Shown here: positions 52,875 through 61,544 of the stretch, in pieces | How the letters are laid out: each line of letters starts with the position of its first letter | Numbering within the stretch: the stretch's first letter is position 1 | Assembly (NCBI RefSeq): GCF_947501785.1 | Contig: NZ_CANMXB010000001.1 | Coordinates: 2,422,501 to 2,486,500 of the forward strand | Direction of reading: 5' to 3' | Origin: an uncultured Litoreibacter sp. | GTDB lineage: Bacteria; Pseudomonadota; Alphaproteobacteria; Rhodobacterales; Rhodobacteraceae | Length of the DNA: 64,000 nucleotides | The notes under the pieces: generated by a model | Databases searched by the model: none | What the model was told of the DNA's origin: nothing | What the model saw: only the letters and a program-made list of their open reading frames with translations | Translations under genes and position numbers: made by a program

Positions 52875-52893
52875 TGCATACAATTTGTATACA
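52875..52893. promoter_or_regulatory. GntR/FCD operator palindrome
   Basis: TGCATACAA-T-TTGTATACA has arms matching at eight of nine positions. It lies 19 bp upstream of the gntR start codon. The ATACAA/TTGTAT form is characteristic of FadR-subfamily GntR operators, supporting autoregulation of the operon. Confidence 0.75.
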
Positions 52894-52931
52894 TCATTGA
52901 GAACACGCTATCCCGTTTGCGACAAATGCCG

Positions 52932-54563
52932 CTACCGAAGGACTGAATCCGCCAGCAATCGCACCACCGTCGCTTGGTTCAGATACCCAGTCTTTTGCAA
53001 TTTCCGCGCATCCTGATAGCGCCGGATCGACCGCCGGGTTTTATCATCAAACACACCGTCAACCGGTCCGGGCTTCAGCCCCAGCCGCATCAGCCGATCC
53101 TCAACCAGCCGCCGCGTGCCGCCACTCAAACCAAGCCGTTCCTCATTGCGTTTCGCCGCCTCCAAGGCGGCCGCGTTCTTGGTCGCAAAGTCCAGCTCCG
53201 CCACCCGCGCATTGGCCTGCGCCACGAACGCACCTTCGGGATTGGCCTGCAAATAGCCCTGATAGGCCGCAATCGTGTCGACCGAGGTTGCCGCATCCCA
53301 ATCCGCGCGGTCCTGCTCCGCCGCAGCTGCGCGCCGCGCTTCCTCAAACGGGGCCAGCCGCACCGTGGCAATCTCCGCAAAAACACCATCAGGGTAGCGC
53401 TCAAGATAGGACCGCAACCCAACTTCGTCGCCTAGCGCGCCGGTTTCCCGCCAATAGGCGCGGTCCTGCCGCTCCAGCTCGATCCGGCGCCGCTCGGCCT
53501 CAGCTTCCAACTCGGCAGATCGCCGCTCCGCCTGCGCCTCCAACTGCGACATCATCGACGCCGTGACAAAACCCGTTGGTTCCAGCCCGTTTACGGTCTG
53601 AAACTTGGTAATCGCCGCGCGGGAGCCTTTGCCAAAAATCCCGTCGATCCCCTTTGGGTCGTAATCGAGCAGCGTCAGCGAGCGCTGAATCTCTCGCCGC
53701 GCATCCCGCGTCAGGCCCAATGCTTTCTCATTCGCCTCGGCCCGCAAGCCCGGTTCCGCCTTGATCCGCGCAATTTCTGCCCGTGCCTCTTCAACGAACA
53801 AACCCTCGGGGTATTTGTTCAGATACCCTTCAAAGCCGAACTCAGTGTTGATCGACTTGGTCGCGTCCCAGAACGCCTTTTCCGAAGCATCTGGGTCAAC
53901 AACCTCGGCCGCTTCCGGTCCACCAACAAACGGGATCAACGGCGCCAGGAACCCGCTCAATTCAAGATCAGGAAACGCCGACGCCGATCCCACGACGCTT
54001 TCCCCCGCACTCAACAACTCGCTTCCAAGATACGCGCCAATGTCCTCTGCCGAGCCGGCCACGACTGTCACGCCTTGCGCCGCGTCCGGGGCCACAATGC
54101 CCGCCGCAAGCCCAGATCCCAGCGCAAACTCCCGCTCCTCGGTGCCCAAAAGCAGGACTGCCTGCCCCGGCGCTTTCGCGGCGACCCCCATCAACGCGTC
54201 CAGCGACACGCCTTGCGCTCCGGCGCTCAGCAGGTCCGGCCTGTCCGCATCCGTGCCAAACACCCAGGATCCGATCGCTGTGCCCGCGAAATGCCCAGAA
54301 ACCGCGACGATCACCCGCCCCGATCCGTCGGCCTTTGCCTGTGCCTGCCCGACCAAGGACCGCAGGTCTGCGGCAGTCACGTCTTCCCCCTCAATCACCT
54401 CGAACCCCGCCGCTTCCAGCGCGGGGATGGCGTCCAGCAGGTCCTCGGCGGCGCGGATGTCGCGGCCGTTGTCGTAATTTTCGTTGGCAATCAGCAGGGC
54501 CACGTCCCCCGCCCAAACCGGGGAGGACACGGCCATCAGGGCCGCAACTGTAAGGGTGCGCAT
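52932..54563 (-). CDS. Secreted pseudo-caspase with two peptidoglycan-binding domains
   Basis: This 543-residue protein has a Sec signal (about 1-18, SSPVWAGD), a caspase-like fold (about 19-240) beginning VALLIANENYDN, a Glu/Arg/Ala-rich helical middle, and two PG_binding_1-like repeats (about 285-345 with GIDGIFGKGSRAAITKFQ and about 485-543 with PVDGVFDDKTRRSIRRYQ). The histidine of the caspase dyad is kept in VSGHFAG (His91), but the cysteine strand reads AVLLLGTEER, without Cys, so protease activity is unlikely. It probably binds the cell wall as a scaffold or inhibitor. It lies 28 bp after the PaaK-like gene. Confidence 0.72.
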   Translation of the reverse strand: MRTLTVAALMAVSSPVWAGDVALLIANENYDNGRDIRAAEDLLDAIPALEAAGFEVIEGEDVTAADLRSLVGQAQAKADGSGRVIVAVSGHFAGTAIGSWVFGTDADRPDLLSAGAQGVSLDALMGVAAKAPGQAVLLLGTEEREFALGSGLAAGIVAPDAAQGVTVVAGSAEDIGAYLGSELLSAGESVVGSASAFPDLELSGFLAPLIPFVGGPEAAEVVDPDASEKAFWDATKSINTEFGFEGYLNKYPEGLFVEEARAEIARIKAEPGLRAEANEKALGLTRDARREIQRSLTLLDYDPKGIDGIFGKGSRAAITKFQTVNGLEPTGFVTASMMSQLEAQAERRSAELEAEAERRRIELERQDRAYWRETGALGDEVGLRSYLERYPDGVFAEIATVRLAPFEEARRAAAAEQDRADWDAATSVDTIAAYQGYLQANPEGAFVAQANARVAELDFATKNAAALEAAKRNEERLGLSGGTRRLVEDRLMRLGLKPGPVDGVFDDKTRRSIRRYQDARKLQKTGYLNQATVVRLLADSVLR

Positions 54564-54591
54564 AGTGGAGCTCCTTTTGAAGGCGTCAGCC

Positions 54592-55779
54592 TCAATCGTA
54601 GCTGCGCTTGTCCTCAATCAACACCCCGTCTTGTGGCAAGGTCCCAATCGGCATGATTTCGACCGCCCCGCGCAGCTTCAAAACGGCCTGAACGCTGTCG
54701 GCATAGTCCGCGCCCTCTGGCGCCTCGATCTGCACCGTCATCGCATCCGCGTCGCCGTTTCGTGTGGCAATCACCCGCGCGCGGGCAATCTCGTCGTGGC
54801 GCTTCACCAGCTCGGCCACCTGCTCAGGGCGCACGAACATGCCTTTGATCTTGGTGGTCTGGTCGGCGCGGCCCATCCAGCCTTTGATGCGCTTGCCGGT
54901 CCGCCCGCAAGGCGAGGTGCCGGACATAAACGCGCTCATGTCGCCGGTGGCAAAGCGGATCAGCGGGTAGTCCGGGTTCAGCGAGGTCACCACCACCTCA
55001 CCCACTTCGCCTTCGGCCACGGGGTCACCCGTCCCCGGGGTCACGATCTCGACGATCACGCCCTCGTCCAGGATCATGCCTTCCATGGCGTCGCTTTCAA
55101 ATGCGATATGCCCCAGATCGGCGGTGCCGTAGCATTGCAGGCAGGAAATCCCGCGGTCGGCGTAGGCCTGCCGCAATGCCGGGAACAACGCCCCGCCGGA
55201 CACGCAGGCCTTTGTGAAGGCCAACGAGACCCCCATCTCGTCGGCCTTATCCAAAATCACCTTCAGGTAATCGGGCGTTCCCGCATATGCGGTGCACCCG
55301 ATGTCCAACGCCGCCCGCACCTGCAGTTCGGTCTGCCCGGTGCCAGCGGGCAAAACCTTCGCGCCTACGGCCCGGGCGCCGTTCTCAAACATCATGCCGG
55401 CCGGCGTCAAATGATAGCCAAAGCAGTTGTGCACCACATCAGACGAATTCACGCCCGCGGCATGCAGGAACCGGCCGAACCGCCACCAGTCGTGGCCCAC
55501 GCCGCCGGGTTCATAAATCGGGCCGGGGGATTGGAAGACATGGTCGTACTCGCCCATGATCACGCCCCCAAACGGGGGCTGCGCCGCCTGCCACTCGCTC
55601 AACGTTGATTTGCGCAGGACCGGGAACTGCGTCAGGTCGGCGACCGAATGCACCTCGCCTTGCGGAAAACACGATCCCATCCCGTCTTGAACCCGCTTCA
55701 CCTGGCGCTGCAATTGCGCCAGCTGGTCCGCGTCTCTCGCGTCCGCGCTGCGGGTCTCTAATTCGTCGAAATAGCTCAT
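54592..55779 (-). CDS. PaaK-like phenylacetate-CoA ligase family protein
   Basis: This 395-residue ANL-superfamily ligase has DLTQFPVLRKSTL, an ATP site in CYGTADLGHIAFES, VVVTSLNPDYPLIRFATGDM and GRADQTTKIKGMFV (hinge), as in PaaK-type aryl-CoA ligases. The first P-loop block is poorly defined, as usual in this family. It forms an acyl- or aryl-CoA from a carboxylate. It is co-directional with livF (42 bp upstream) in the second Liv cluster, suggesting that the imported compound is an aromatic or related acid that is activated on entry. Confidence 0.85.
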   Translation of the reverse strand: MSYFDELETRSADARDADQLAQLQRQVKRVQDGMGSCFPQGEVHSVADLTQFPVLRKSTLSEWQAAQPPFGGVIMGEYDHVFQSPGPIYEPGGVGHDWWRFGRFLHAAGVNSSDVVHNCFGYHLTPAGMMFENGARAVGAKVLPAGTGQTELQVRAALDIGCTAYAGTPDYLKVILDKADEMGVSLAFTKACVSGGALFPALRQAYADRGISCLQCYGTADLGHIAFESDAMEGMILDEGVIVEIVTPGTGDPVAEGEVGEVVVTSLNPDYPLIRFATGDMSAFMSGTSPCGRTGKRIKGWMGRADQTTKIKGMFVRPEQVAELVKRHDEIARARVIATRNGDADAMTVQIEAPEGADYADSVQAVLKLRGAVEIMPIGTLPQDGVLIEDKRSYD

Positions 55780-55821
55780 AGTGGCCTCAGTTTCATCTTG
55801 GCAAAAATATGCAAATCCGGC

Positions 55822-56658
55822 CTAGCTCAACCAGCGCTTGCGCCGCCGATAAGAGCGCACGTCGCGGAACGATTTTCGTCCTTCTTCCGACACGCCCAGG
55901 TAGAATTCTTTTACGTCCGGGTTCTCGCGCAGCTCGGCGGCGGGGCCGTCCATCACCACGCGTCCCGATTCCAGAATGTAGCCGTAATGCGCAAAGCGCA
56001 GCGCCACGTTGGTGTTCTGTTCGGCCAGCAGGAAGGACACGCCTTCCTTCTCGTTCAGGTCTTTGACGATGCCGAAAATCTCTTCCACCAGCTGCGGGGC
56101 CAGGCCCATCGACGGCTCATCCAGCAAAATGGTTTCAGGCCGGGACATCAGCGCACGGCCAATCGCGCACATCTGCTGCTCCCCGCCCGATGTGTATCCG
56201 GCCTGCGAGGTCCGGCGTTCCTTCAACCGGGGGAAGTAGGAATACACTTTCTCCAGATCAGATGACACCGCGCCGCGCCCGTCGCCGCGGGTGTAGGCGC
56301 CGGTCATCAGGTTTTCCTCGATGGTCAGGTGCTCAAAGCAATGCCGCCCCTCCATCACCTGAATAACGCCCTTTTTCACCATGTCGGCAGGGTCCAACCC
56401 AGCGACGCCATCCCCGCGATAAGAGATCGACCCTTTGGTCACCTCTCCCCGTTCCGAATGCAGCAGGTTCGACACGGCCTTCAACGTGGTCGTCTTGCCC
56501 GCACCGTTCCCGCCCAGAAGCGCGGTGATCCCGCCCTCGGCCACTTTCAGCGAAACCCCCTTCAGCACCAATATGACGTGATTGTAGATCACCTCGATAT
56601 TGTTGACCTCCAGCAGCGTCTTTGCGGCGTCATTGTCTTGTTTTACTGCGGCTTCCAT
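55822..56658 (-). CDS. livF: LivF-type ABC ATPase (cluster 2)
   Basis: This 278-residue ATPase has Walker A GGNGAGKTT (about 50), the signature TSGGEQQMCAIG and Walker B ILLDEPSMGLAP. The TSGGEQQ variant and a C-terminal basic tail (YRRRKRWL) set it apart from the cluster 1 LivF. It lies 13 bp after the patatin gene and 42 bp before the PaaK-like ligase; between them is a recurrent CAAAAATATGC motif. Confidence 0.9.
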   Translation of the reverse strand: MEAAVKQDNDAAKTLLEVNNIEVIYNHVILVLKGVSLKVAEGGITALLGGNGAGKTTTLKAVSNLLHSERGEVTKGSISYRGDGVAGLDPADMVKKGVIQVMEGRHCFEHLTIEENLMTGAYTRGDGRGAVSSDLEKVYSYFPRLKERRTSQAGYTSGGEQQMCAIGRALMSRPETILLDEPSMGLAPQLVEEIFGIVKDLNEKEGVSFLLAEQNTNVALRFAHYGYILESGRVVMDGPAAELRENPDVKEFYLGVSEEGRKSFRDVRSYRRRKRWLS

Positions 56659-56671
56659 GATGCAGCCTCCC

Positions 56672-57919
56672 TTAATATGCGTTCGCCAAAGCGTAGAGCT
56701 CGGCGGATGTCATGAAATCAACGGGCGCGGTTTTGCCCAGTTTCACCCCGGAATCGAAAAGTGCGGTCGTGACGCAGGCGTCAAACGTTCCAACGGTTTC
56801 GCCCAATGGGCAGATGTCCTCGACGGGTAGCTCGGCGATCACGCCTTGCACCTCCCAGTTCGAATTTTTTTCGGCAAAGCTCAACGTCTCAATGATAGAG
56901 TCCCGCAACACCTCGTCCGACAGCGTGTAAAGAGACCGCTCAGCGTACCCGATCAAGCTGTCTTTCACCTTGCCTTCCGGCACTTTCAACGAGCCGTTCA
57001 CCACGATTGTCGCCCTAATCTTCACCGCCCGCCCGGTGTCGCGCACCAATAGGGTGCGTGCGGTTTCCACCTCGCGCAGGAAGATCTGGTCGCGCAGCCC
57101 GCCATCGACGTAAAGCGTGCCATCTATGTTGCGCGGCGGGAAAACGCCCGGTATCGCGGCGGAGGCCAACATGACCTCGGCCATGCAATTGCGCCTTTGC
57201 GTCAGCGGCAGGTCTGACGCCGCCATCTCTCCCAAATCAAACACCGTGGCCCGGGTCGTATCCAGATCAACGGCCATCACCAACAGGCGCGCGCCGCTCT
57301 CATGCTGCTTGGCCACGTCTGCAATCATGCCGTCGGTCAGTAGGGTTTTCAGCGTCTTTTCCAGCGGGGCCGGGTCGAAGAATGAAGACGAATTCCCAAG
57401 GGCGAACACCGGCCTGCCTTTGAACACGCCCTTCTTGCTGAGCCCGCGAAACACGTCCAATGCGGCATCATGCCGGTTGCCGGAAAACGCGACGGGGGCC
57501 AGCATGCCGCCCGCGCTGACACCGGTGACAAGATCAAATTTGGGGCGCGGCGTTTTTGGGTTTTGCGACCAGCCGCGCAAGAACCCTGCGCCGAACGATC
57601 CGTATTGCCCGCCCGCCGACAGCGACAACACGTCAATGACAATTGGCTTGCGCGATGTCCGCGTCGCGGCGGCGGGGCGCAGCTCTGCACCCACCGATTG
57701 GCGCAAGGCGTCAGCCATGCTTGGGGCGACCTCATCCGCGCTCATTGCCATGATTGGCAGCCGCGTTGTGGTTGTCGGGTCAAAATCGGATTGCGCAACA
57801 GTCGCAGCATTGGCGCCGGTGATCGCGCTGCACATCAGCCCGTCCCCTCTGTCCAATGTGCAGGCCCCAGCCGAAAACAAAGCCGCGAGAAGCACCGATA
57901 TTTTGGAAACGAGTGTCAT
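56672..57919 (-). CDS. Patatin-like phospholipase lipoprotein
   Basis: This 415-residue protein has a lipoprotein-type signal (residues 1-20, lipobox-like SAGAC with Cys20). The patatin domain shows a glycine-rich oxyanion segment near 101-112, nucleophile elbow GVSAGG with Ser135, and the catalytic Asp in YVDGGL. It probably deacylates lipids or esters at the inner face of the outer membrane. ATG 57919 starts the lipoprotein signal; the long upstream frame is non-coding and includes a hairpin. It lies between the binding-protein and livF genes of an ABC operon, an unusual place for a phospholipase. Confidence 0.85.
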   Translation of the reverse strand: MTLVSKISVLLAALFSAGACTLDRGDGLMCSAITGANAATVAQSDFDPTTTTRLPIMAMSADEVAPSMADALRQSVGAELRPAAATRTSRKPIVIDVLSLSAGGQYGSFGAGFLRGWSQNPKTPRPKFDLVTGVSAGGMLAPVAFSGNRHDAALDVFRGLSKKGVFKGRPVFALGNSSSFFDPAPLEKTLKTLLTDGMIADVAKQHESGARLLVMAVDLDTTRATVFDLGEMAASDLPLTQRRNCMAEVMLASAAIPGVFPPRNIDGTLYVDGGLRDQIFLREVETARTLLVRDTGRAVKIRATIVVNGSLKVPEGKVKDSLIGYAERSLYTLSDEVLRDSIIETLSFAEKNSNWEVQGVIAELPVEDICPLGETVGTFDACVTTALFDSGVKLGKTAPVDFMTSAELYALANAY

Positions 57920-57963
57920 CGCGCGCGTTTGAAACCTTTGGGGAGTTGCGAGGTAAAAGTAGG

Positions 57964-58000
57964 TGCCAGCCGCCGCGTCCGAGATGGGCGGCGGCTGGCA
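57964..58000 (-). terminator. Stem-loop between binding protein and patatin genes
   Basis: TGCCAGCCGCCGC (57964-57976) and GCGGCGGCTGGCA (57988-58000) form a perfect 13-bp stem with an 11-base loop, eight bases beyond the binding-protein stop. There is no immediate T-run, so partial termination or 3' protection of the binding-protein mRNA is likely. Confidence 0.7.
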
Positions 58001-58007
58001 GTGTCGT

Positions 58008-59282
58008 TTAGCAGCCTGCTGTGATGCCGCTTTCAGCAGCAAATGCAGCGGAGTCTTCTTCAACCAGCGCGCCGATGACCTCTTGGTCGGACGCTTCATA
58101 TCCGGTGATCAGGTTCCACTCGCCTGCAGCTGCATCCCACTGCGCCACGGCACCAAGACCGTTGCCGCCGTGGTTTTCGCAGGAGACTTTGAACTCAGGG
58201 CCGAAGTTTGGCAGGCCAAGGGCTTCCATTTTGGCCTCTGTGATTTCCAGCGCTTCCATCCCGTTGCGCATTTCTGCTGGGGTGATTTCCGCGTTGCCGG
58301 AAAGCTCCTGTGCGGTTTTAGCGGCCTCAGCTGCCAGCATCGCCGCGTACATGCCACGGTTGTAAAGCGCCGTGCCAATCTGGTCGCCAGCACCAGCCGC
58401 CTTGCCTGCGTCGACCACATATTTCTGCAGGTCGGCAAACAGCGGGTAGTCCTTGCCCAGGTTGTGGAAGGTCAACGCCTTGTAGCCGTTGGCGCCGTCG
58501 CCAGCGGGCAGCACGTCATTTTCCGAGCCGGACCACCAGATGCCAATGAAGTTCTCCATGTTATAGCGGATGTTCGCCGCTTCCTGGATCGCCACCTGGT
58601 TCATCACGCCCCAGCCCCACATGAACACGTAGTCCGGGCGTTGCTGGCGGATCTGCAGCCATTGCGATTTCTGCTCCTGGCCGGGGTGGTCCACTGGCAC
58701 CAGCATCAGCTCGTAGCCGTGCTTCTTGGACAGCTCTTCCAAGGTGCGGATCGGCTCCTTGCCGTAGGCGGAGTTGTGGTAAACCAGCGCGATCTTCTTG
58801 CCCGACACGTCGCCGCCGTTCAGGCTCAGCACGTGGTTCACCGCGTGTGATGCGCCGTCCCAGTAGTTGGCCGGGTAGTTGAAGATGTTGCTGAACACTG
58901 CGCCGTTCTTGGCAGATGTCCGGCCGTAGCCCATCGAGTGCACAGGGATGCCGTCAGCCGTGGCTTTCGGGATCAGCTGGTAGGTGATGCCGGTCGACAG
59001 CGGTTGGTACACCAACGCGCCTTCGCCTTTGGTGGCCTCGTAGCATTCAACGCCCTTTTCGGTGTTGTAGCCGGTTTCGCATTCGATGACCCGGGCGGGG
59101 ACGCCGCCGATGCCGCCGTCGCGTTCGTTCAGCAGGGTGAAGTAGTCCTCATACCCATCCGCAAACGGGATGCCGTTCGCAGCATAGGGCCCGGTCCGGT
59201 AAGACAGCGACGGGAACACAAGGTCCGCCATCACGGGGCTGGCAGCCATCACGGCCGCTGTTGCCATTGCAAGTAGTTTCAT
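58008..59282 (-). CDS. Periplasmic binding protein of Liv-type ABC importer (cluster 2)
   Basis: This 424-residue family-1 binding protein has a Sec signal (about 1-19, ASPVMADLV), LSYRTGPYAANGIPFADGYEDYF at the ligand-binding start (cited by ends), and VIECETGYNTEKGVECYEA. It is longer than leucine-binding proteins and resembles those of aromatic or acyl-carboxylate clusters. ATG 59282 begins the signal. It is expressed ahead of the rest of the downstream genes, with a strong hairpin after its stop. Ligand is inferred to be a carboxylate activated by the flanking CoA ligases. Confidence 0.88.
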   Translation of the reverse strand: MKLLAMATAAVMAASPVMADLVFPSLSYRTGPYAANGIPFADGYEDYFTLLNERDGGIGGVPARVIECETGYNTEKGVECYEATKGEGALVYQPLSTGITYQLIPKATADGIPVHSMGYGRTSAKNGAVFSNIFNYPANYWDGASHAVNHVLSLNGGDVSGKKIALVYHNSAYGKEPIRTLEELSKKHGYELMLVPVDHPGQEQKSQWLQIRQQRPDYVFMWGWGVMNQVAIQEAANIRYNMENFIGIWWSGSENDVLPAGDGANGYKALTFHNLGKDYPLFADLQKYVVDAGKAAGAGDQIGTALYNRGMYAAMLAAEAAKTAQELSGNAEITPAEMRNGMEALEITEAKMEALGLPNFGPEFKVSCENHGGNGLGAVAQWDAAAGEWNLITGYEASDQEVIGALVEEDSAAFAAESGITAGC

Positions 59283-59343
59283 TTTGGTAATCCTCCCATT
59301 GGATTTCTGAGTTACGGGCGGGGTTATCCCCGCCTCGGGTTGG

Positions 59344-60420
59344 TTAATGCGGAAACGGCCACAGCCGTAATTTCTCTTTGGCCAGCCGCCACAGCTGCGC
59401 CAGCCCATGCGGCTCCATGATCAGGAACATGATGATCAAACCGCCGGAGATGATGAATTGCAAATGCGCCGCCAGGTCGGTGGGCCAGCCCCACCAGCCC
59501 ACCAGCACGTTCTTCAGCAAGACCGGCAGCAGCACCATGAACGCGGCACCCGCAAAGGAGCCGAAGATCGAGCCCAGCCCGCCGATGATCACCATGAACA
59601 GGACAAGGAACGACTTGTCGATCCCAAAGCTCTCCCCCACTTCGGCGGCCCCAAGGTACACGCTGAAAAACAGCGCCCCGGAAATTCCCACAAAGAAGCC
59701 CGACACCATGAAGGCGGTCAGTTTGGCGGTCAGCGGGTTCACCCCGATGATTTCGGCGGCGATGTCCATGTCGCGGATGGCCATCCATTTGCGCCCAACC
59801 GACCCGCGGGTCAGGTTGCGCGCGACAATTGCGCAAAGGGTGACGAACACGAGGCAGATCATGTATTTCGCCCAGGCGTCGGTGTTTGGGCCGGTCACGA
59901 TGACGCCAAACACGCTGCGCTCCGGCGATGAGATCTGGCCGGAGGCGGAGTAGTTGTAAAACCACCCGACCTTGTTGAACAGCCACACAAGGAAGAACTG
60001 CGCGGCCAATGTCGCCACCGCCAGGTAGAACCCTTTGATCCGCAGGGATGGCAAGCCGAACAAGGTGACAACCGCGGCCGTCACGCCGCCCGATAGCAGC
60101 ACATGGATGACAATCGACACTTCGGGGAAGGCGGTCATCAGCTTGTAGCAACTATAGGCACCTACCGCCATGAACGCCCCGGTCCCCAGCGAGACCTGCC
60201 CGCAATAACCGGTCAAAATGTTCAGCCCAATCGCCGCAATCGCGTAGATCAGAAACGGTACGAACACGGCGTTCGCCCAGTAGTCGTTGATGAAAAACGG
60301 CACCACCAGAAAGGCGATCGCAAGCACGATATAGTACCGATACCGGTCAAATTTGATCGGAAAGGTCTGGCTGTCCTGCGGGTAAGTGGTCGAGAAATCC
60401 CCGGCCTCACGATAAAACAT
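59344..60420 (-). CDS. livM: LivM-type ABC permease (cluster 2)
   Basis: This 358-residue permease has an N-terminal cytoplasmic lead (about 1-28) and about nine helices with LNILTGYCGQVSLGTGAFMAVGAYS (about 68-92; ends cited) and GGLGSIFGSFAGA near 290. It is longer than the cluster 1 LivM by the N-terminal lead. It follows livH with 80 bp and precedes the binding protein by 61 bp. Confidence 0.92.
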   Translation of the reverse strand: MFYREAGDFSTTYPQDSQTFPIKFDRYRYYIVLAIAFLVVPFFINDYWANAVFVPFLIYAIAAIGLNILTGYCGQVSLGTGAFMAVGAYSCYKLMTAFPEVSIVIHVLLSGGVTAAVVTLFGLPSLRIKGFYLAVATLAAQFFLVWLFNKVGWFYNYSASGQISSPERSVFGVIVTGPNTDAWAKYMICLVFVTLCAIVARNLTRGSVGRKWMAIRDMDIAAEIIGVNPLTAKLTAFMVSGFFVGISGALFFSVYLGAAEVGESFGIDKSFLVLFMVIIGGLGSIFGSFAGAAFMVLLPVLLKNVLVGWWGWPTDLAAHLQFIISGGLIIMFLIMEPHGLAQLWRLAKEKLRLWPFPH

Positions 60421-60500
60421 CTCAGAAATCCCCTATGAAGGTTGCCGGGTGGGTGGGTGTCGTGGAACGCAGTGACACGCAGTCACGCACACGCAACGGA

Positions 60501-61487
60501 TCAAACACGCTCAATGATCTTCTCCCCAAACAGCCCCTGCGGTCGGAACACCAGGAACAGCAGCGCCAGCACATAGGCGAACCAGTTCTCCGTCGCGCCG
60601 CCCACCATGGGCCCGATCAAAAATTCAAACAGCTTCTCGCCGACCCCGATGATCAGCCCGCCGACAATCGCGCCGGGGATCGAGGTAAAGCCGCCCAGCA
60701 TCAGCACCGGCAGCGCCTTCAGCGCGATCAGCGACAGCGAGAACTGGACGCCCGATTTGGCCCCCCACATGATCCCCGCAACAAGGGCCACGAAGCCTGC
60801 GATGGTCCACACCAGGATCCAGATGAAGTTCAACGAAATGCCGACACTCAAAGCCGCCTGGTGGTCATCCGCCACCGCCCGCAGGGCGCGGCCCTGCTTG
60901 GTATATTGCGAGAACATGATCAGCCCCGCCACCAGAATGATCGCCACAATCGTGGCCGAGATATCAAGGTTGTCGATAAAGAACCCGTAGCCAAAGGCCT
61001 CAAAGGTCGTTTGGTCGATCCAGTCGTTGATACCTTGCGGCAGGCCCACATCCAGCTTCTTGATGTCGGACCCCCACATGATGTCGCCCACGCCTTCCAG
61101 CACGAAGGCCAGACCGATGGTCGCCATAAACAGCAGGATAGGCTCCTGGTTGACCAGATGTCGGAAGATGTAGCGCTGCACCAGCCACGCAAACACCGCC
61201 ATCACGATCACCGTTAGGAAAATCGCCACCACCGCCGGAACATGCCAGCCAAAATGGTGCAAATCTGTGCCGAATATCGCGTTGATCAAATGGGCAAACG
61301 GAATTTGCCCCTCCATGATCCCCACCAGCGTCAGCGCCGCGAACAGCGCCATCACGCCTTGGGCGTAGTTGAATATCCCCGACGCCTTGAAGATCAGAAC
61401 GAACCCCAGCGCCACCAGCGCGTAAAGCACACCCGCCATCAACCCGTTCAGGGTCACTTCCATCGCAAATAGTAGTTGGTCCGGCAT
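60501..61487 (-). CDS. livH: LivH-type ABC permease (cluster 2)
   Basis: This 328-residue permease has FKASGIFNYAQGVMALFAA (about 33-51) and LGGFTSIPGAIVGGLIIG (about 262-279), as in LivH. ATG 61487 with GGGGG upstream is preferred; an in-frame GTG three codons earlier is possible. It lies between an unknown periplasmic protein gene and livM. Confidence 0.9.
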   Translation of the reverse strand: MPDQLLFAMEVTLNGLMAGVLYALVALGFVLIFKASGIFNYAQGVMALFAALTLVGIMEGQIPFAHLINAIFGTDLHHFGWHVPAVVAIFLTVIVMAVFAWLVQRYIFRHLVNQEPILLFMATIGLAFVLEGVGDIMWGSDIKKLDVGLPQGINDWIDQTTFEAFGYGFFIDNLDISATIVAIILVAGLIMFSQYTKQGRALRAVADDHQAALSVGISLNFIWILVWTIAGFVALVAGIMWGAKSGVQFSLSLIALKALPVLMLGGFTSIPGAIVGGLIIGVGEKLFEFLIGPMVGGATENWFAYVLALLFLVFRPQGLFGEKIIERV

Positions 61488-61544
61488 TACGCGCACCCCC
61501 GATGTCTCAACATTGCAATTCCTCGTTGTTTTGGCAGGCGATGG

